From positions 3,162,001 through 3,226,000 of the forward strand of contig NZ_CAJRAF010000002.1 of assembly GCF_907164905.1 (NCBI RefSeq): a DNA stretch of 64,000 nt. Direction: 5' to 3'. A program made the translations under genes and the position numbers. The notes under the pieces were generated by a model. It saw only the letters and a list, made by a program, of their open reading frames with translations, was not told the DNA's origin and did not search any database. Each line of letters begins with the position of its first letter. Positions within the stretch are counted from its first letter, which is position 1. Source of the DNA: Dyadobacter sp. CECT 9275 (GTDB lineage Bacteria; Bacteroidota; Bacteroidia; Cytophagales; Spirosomataceae). Shown piece by piece: positions 61,655 through 64,000 of the stretch.

Positions 61655-62998
61655 ATGTTATTAGTAGCAGGTAAACGATACAGGCGTTTATGGCTATGGG
61701 GTGGTATTTTTTTGCCCTTCCTGGTTTCTTGCAAAGTTAGCAGTACCCATCAGTTGCAAGAAAAAAAGCCCCGGGTGATCGCCTTCTTCGGTTCTTCGGT
61801 CTGCAGGGGAAGCGGCGATGAAGAAAAGCTGGGTTATGCTGGACGGTTCGCCAGGCGCCTTGACACCCTCCGGTGGAAATATGTCAATGTTTCTATTGGA
61901 GGCGACAATACCATCAGGCTACAGCAACGCATCCGAAAGGACCTCTATCCACAACATCCGGATTATGTGGTAATAGGGCTGTCATTGAGCAATGAAGGCA
62001 TTGTTCAGCCAACGGATGCGGAACGCCACCGGATTTTGGAAAGGTTCAGAGCAGGGCTTCTCCGAATGGCCGATAGCGTACGGGTCATGGGTGCCGTTCC
62101 GGTATTTACCAATTGTTATCCCCGAAATTCATTCTCGGAAGAGTATTACCAGATCACCCGTCAGATGAATGGCATCATCAATGAATGGCCCGTACCCAGT
62201 ATCAACCTGCTGGGTACGGTCGATGACGGTACGGGAAAATGGGTAAAAGGGTTTGAATATAACGGTGGACATCCGAACGCCCTTGGCTACGAAGAGATGA
62301 GCCGTGCCGTCGTTCCCACACTTTTTGATGCACTGGAAGCAAAAAAGCCGGTGCCTTATAGAAACTGGACGAGCGATCACACACGCTTTTTCAACATACG
62401 CAATACAACTCCTGTGTTACAGGTCACCACCGATACACTCATCCGTTCCTTTTCCGAAAGCTTTATGTTTCAGGTAGCAGGTGAGGGTGTAATTGCGGCC
62501 GTGATGCACAGGAGCGGTGTTTCAGTCATTAAGTGGGAAGGCGGGAAAGTGATTTATCAAAGCGGGTCGCTAAGTACACATCTTTCCGTTCCGGAGGTTA
62601 CCCGGGGACAATGGGTTTACCTGACGTTGGCGCACAGGCATGCGGCGGGAGAGACTTTTTTGTATATCAACGGAAAAGAGAGTAATCCCGTTAAAGAGAG
62701 GCTTAAACCAAATGCTTTTTTGCTGGGAGGCTTTCCTGGTAATCCGGCAGGCGTACCCGACTCACTGTCTTTCAAGGATTGGATGATACATCGTTCCGCA
62801 TTGAACGCCAGTGAGGCATCCGACTACATGAAATGGAAAATGCTCAGGTCCAGTCTGGAAATGTATGCTCCTCTCTCAGAGATAATCACAACGCCGGTAA
62901 CCGAGTTGCGGAACGAAGCCCAGAGTTTTACGCGGGTTCTCTTAGGAAAGGATGCAAAATTTCAGGTGGTGAGATTGGGCATGCAAAAGGATTTATAA
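61655..62998 (+). CDS. SGNH/GDSL hydrolase lipoprotein with a C-terminal LamG-like domain
   Basis: 447 residues. The lipobox is LPFLVSCKVS. The SGNH catalytic domain (about 40-225) carries block I FFGSSVCRGSG (Ser nucleophile), block II Gly in SIGGDN, block III Asn in GLSLSNEG, and block V His in NGGHPNALGYEE. Residues about 245-420 resemble a concanavalin/LamG-like jelly roll (WVYLTLAHRHAAGETFLYINGKE). It is probably a surface esterase, for example an acetyl esterase acting on the glycan that SusC/SusD import. It is 63 bases after susD. Confidence 0.88.
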   Translation: MLLVAGKRYRRLWLWGGIFLPFLVSCKVSSTHQLQEKKPRVIAFFGSSVCRGSGDEEKLGYAGRFARRLDTLRWKYVNVSIGGDNTIRLQQRIRKDLYPQHPDYVVIGLSLSNEGIVQPTDAERHRILERFRAGLLRMADSVRVMGAVPVFTNCYPRNSFSEEYYQITRQMNGIINEWPVPSINLLGTVDDGTGKWVKGFEYNGGHPNALGYEEMSRAVVPTLFDALEAKKPVPYRNWTSDHTRFFNIRNTTPVLQVTTDTLIRSFSESFMFQVAGEGVIAAVMHRSGVSVIKWEGGKVIYQSGSLSTHLSVPEVTRGQWVYLTLAHRHAAGETFLYINGKESNPVKERLKPNAFLLGGFPGNPAGVPDSLSFKDWMIHRSALNASEASDYMKWKMLRSSLEMYAPLSEIITTPVTELRNEAQSFTRVLLGKDAKFQVVRLGMQKDL

Positions 62999-63009
62999 AA
63001 ACAACTAAC

Positions 63010-64000
63010 ATGGTTTCAGGACGTATTCCTTCACTTTATAAGATCATTTTTTTCGCCTGGTTAGCCGGGCTATGCTCCCAGGTGCTTGCACAGGAGGTAT
63101 ATGCTCCCACACCAGCTGCCGATTTGTCGAAACTCAAAACAGGGCATCCAAGGATATTACTTCTGAAAGGAGAAGAAAAGCGAATTTTAGATCAGGTACA
63201 AAAACATCCGCAATGGCGGGCCGTGCATGAAGCCATTTTGCACGAGTGTGATACCATACTCGGATTGGCTCCTTTGACCAGGGAGATGACCGGCAAAAGA
63301 CTTTTGGGTGCCCAGGAATGTCTGCGAAGGGTATTTCAGCTGTCTTATGCCTACCGGACCACGCGCAACCCGGCCTATCTGAACAGAGCAGAAAATGAAA
63401 TGCTTTCAGTAGCGAGGTTTTCTGACTGGAACCCGTCCCATTTTCTGGATACGGCTGAAATGACGATGGCCGTGGCAATCGGATACGATTGGCTCTACCA
63501 TGATTTGCCCGCTGCAACGAAAGATACCCTGCGTCTTGCTCTGGTTGAGAAGGGTATCAGAATCTCCTTTGACAGCAAATACAACAGGTTCGTCACCTCC
63601 GAACACAACTGGAATCAGGTTTGTAATTCGGGGATGGTTTTTGGTGCGTTGGCGATAGCTGAAGACGAGCCGGAATTGGCACAAAATATTATAAACCGCG
63701 CATTACAAAGCGTGCCAAAAGTGATGAATGCCTCCTACAAGCCAGATGGTGCTTACCCGGAAGGATACGCGTACTGGGAATACGGAACAAGTTTTAATGT
63801 GTTACTCATCAGTGCTTTGGAGAAGGCGCTAGGTGAGGATTATGGACTATCTGCCATGCCCGGTTTTCTTAAAACCGCTGCATTTATCCTAAATATTACC
63901 GGCCCTATCAATGAAGTACACAACTGGGGCGATTGTGGCGAAAAGTTGGCAGGATTTAGTCCGGCGTCGTTTTGGTTCGCATCAAAAACCGGTGACAATT
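63010..64000 (+). CDS. Heparinase II/III-like polysaccharide lyase, N-terminal part (cut by window end)
   Basis: 330 residues visible from ATG 63010, running off the right edge. A signal peptide (about 1-27, ending LAQ) precedes an alpha/alpha-toroid domain of the chondroitin AC/alginate lyase superfamily: HPRILLLKGEEKRILDQV, VARFSDWNPSHFLDTAEM, AVAIGYDWLYHDLP, EHNWNQVCNSGM and the signature DGAYPEGYAYWEYGTSF. The heparinase II/III beta-sheet domain would follow outside the window. Such enzymes cleave uronate-containing polysaccharides by beta-elimination. It supports a uronic polymer as the locus substrate. Confidence 0.9.
   Translation, partial: MVSGRIPSLYKIIFFAWLAGLCSQVLAQEVYAPTPAADLSKLKTGHPRILLLKGEEKRILDQVQKHPQWRAVHEAILHECDTILGLAPLTREMTGKRLLGAQECLRRVFQLSYAYRTTRNPAYLNRAENEMLSVARFSDWNPSHFLDTAEMTMAVAIGYDWLYHDLPAATKDTLRLALVEKGIRISFDSKYNRFVTSEHNWNQVCNSGMVFGALAIAEDEPELAQNIINRALQSVPKVMNASYKPDGAYPEGYAYWEYGTSFNVLLISALEKALGEDYGLSAMPGFLKTAAFILNITGPINEVHNWGDCGEKLAGFSPASFWFASKTGDN

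Overview
The window comes from a bacterium of the phylum Bacteroidota, most likely order Cytophagales, family Spirosomataceae (a Dyadobacter-like organism). The reasons are an alternative complex III (act) operon, a SusC/SusD pair driven by an ECF sigma/FecR pair, DUF3078 and DUF2520 proteins, a TraR/DksA protein without zinc cysteines, and several promoters that fit the Bacteroidota -7 element TAnnTTTG. No database could be searched, so genus and family are inferences. No insertion sequence, prophage or CRISPR array was seen.

Layout. 1-5.7 kb: act operon on the minus strand (actA, actB, actC running off the left edge), preceded by a TAnnTTTG element and a 10-2-10 dyad. 5.97-9.3 kb: tRNA-Cys, rpsA with a foldable leader, an HNH nuclease and smpB. 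9.3-12.4 kb: a secreted small protein, a radical SAM gene one base downstream of accD, and an FMN reductase. 12.4-21.2 kb: the distal half of the division and cell wall cluster (murD, ftsW, murG, murC, ftsQ, ftsA, ftsZ). 21.3-24.4 kb: a membrane-stress group (ECF sigma factor, 65-residue protein, MscS-type channel, DUF3078 protein, mscL). 24.5-27.4 kb: rplM-rpsI-rpsB-tsf. 27.5-31.8 kb: DUF1080 protein, DUF2520 protein, KdsC-like phosphatase, acyltransferase and polysaccharide deacetylase. 31.8-34.7 kb: sbcD without a neighbouring sbcC, a TraR/DksA protein and pdhB.

34.9-41.8 kb holds the best candidate for a poorly described system: a minus-strand operon of a 1142-residue transglutaminase/DUF2126 protein, a circularly permuted ATP-grasp protein fused to an alpha-E domain, and a second small transglutaminase. 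These families have been predicted computationally to form an amidoligase system that makes and cuts a peptide or peptide tag. Then come proC, a B12-dependent ribonucleotide reductase, purB and an aquaglyceroporin (42.1-48.1 kb).

48.1-54.2 kb is a second unusual block: three genes of the type common in Planctomycetes (PSCyt1/DUF1549/DUF1553 lipoprotein, Tat-exported DUF1501 protein, and a membrane cytochrome c with LRR-like and carbohydrate-binding-like parts). 54.7-64 kb is a polysaccharide utilisation locus: ECF sigma, FecR anti-sigma, an STN-bearing SusC transducer, SusD, an SGNH hydrolase and a heparinase II/III-like lyase cut by the right edge. Transport, signalling and hydrolysis genes sit in one direction, which suggests substrate-induced transcription. 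The substrate is unknown; the lyase-like last gene hints at a uronate-containing polymer.
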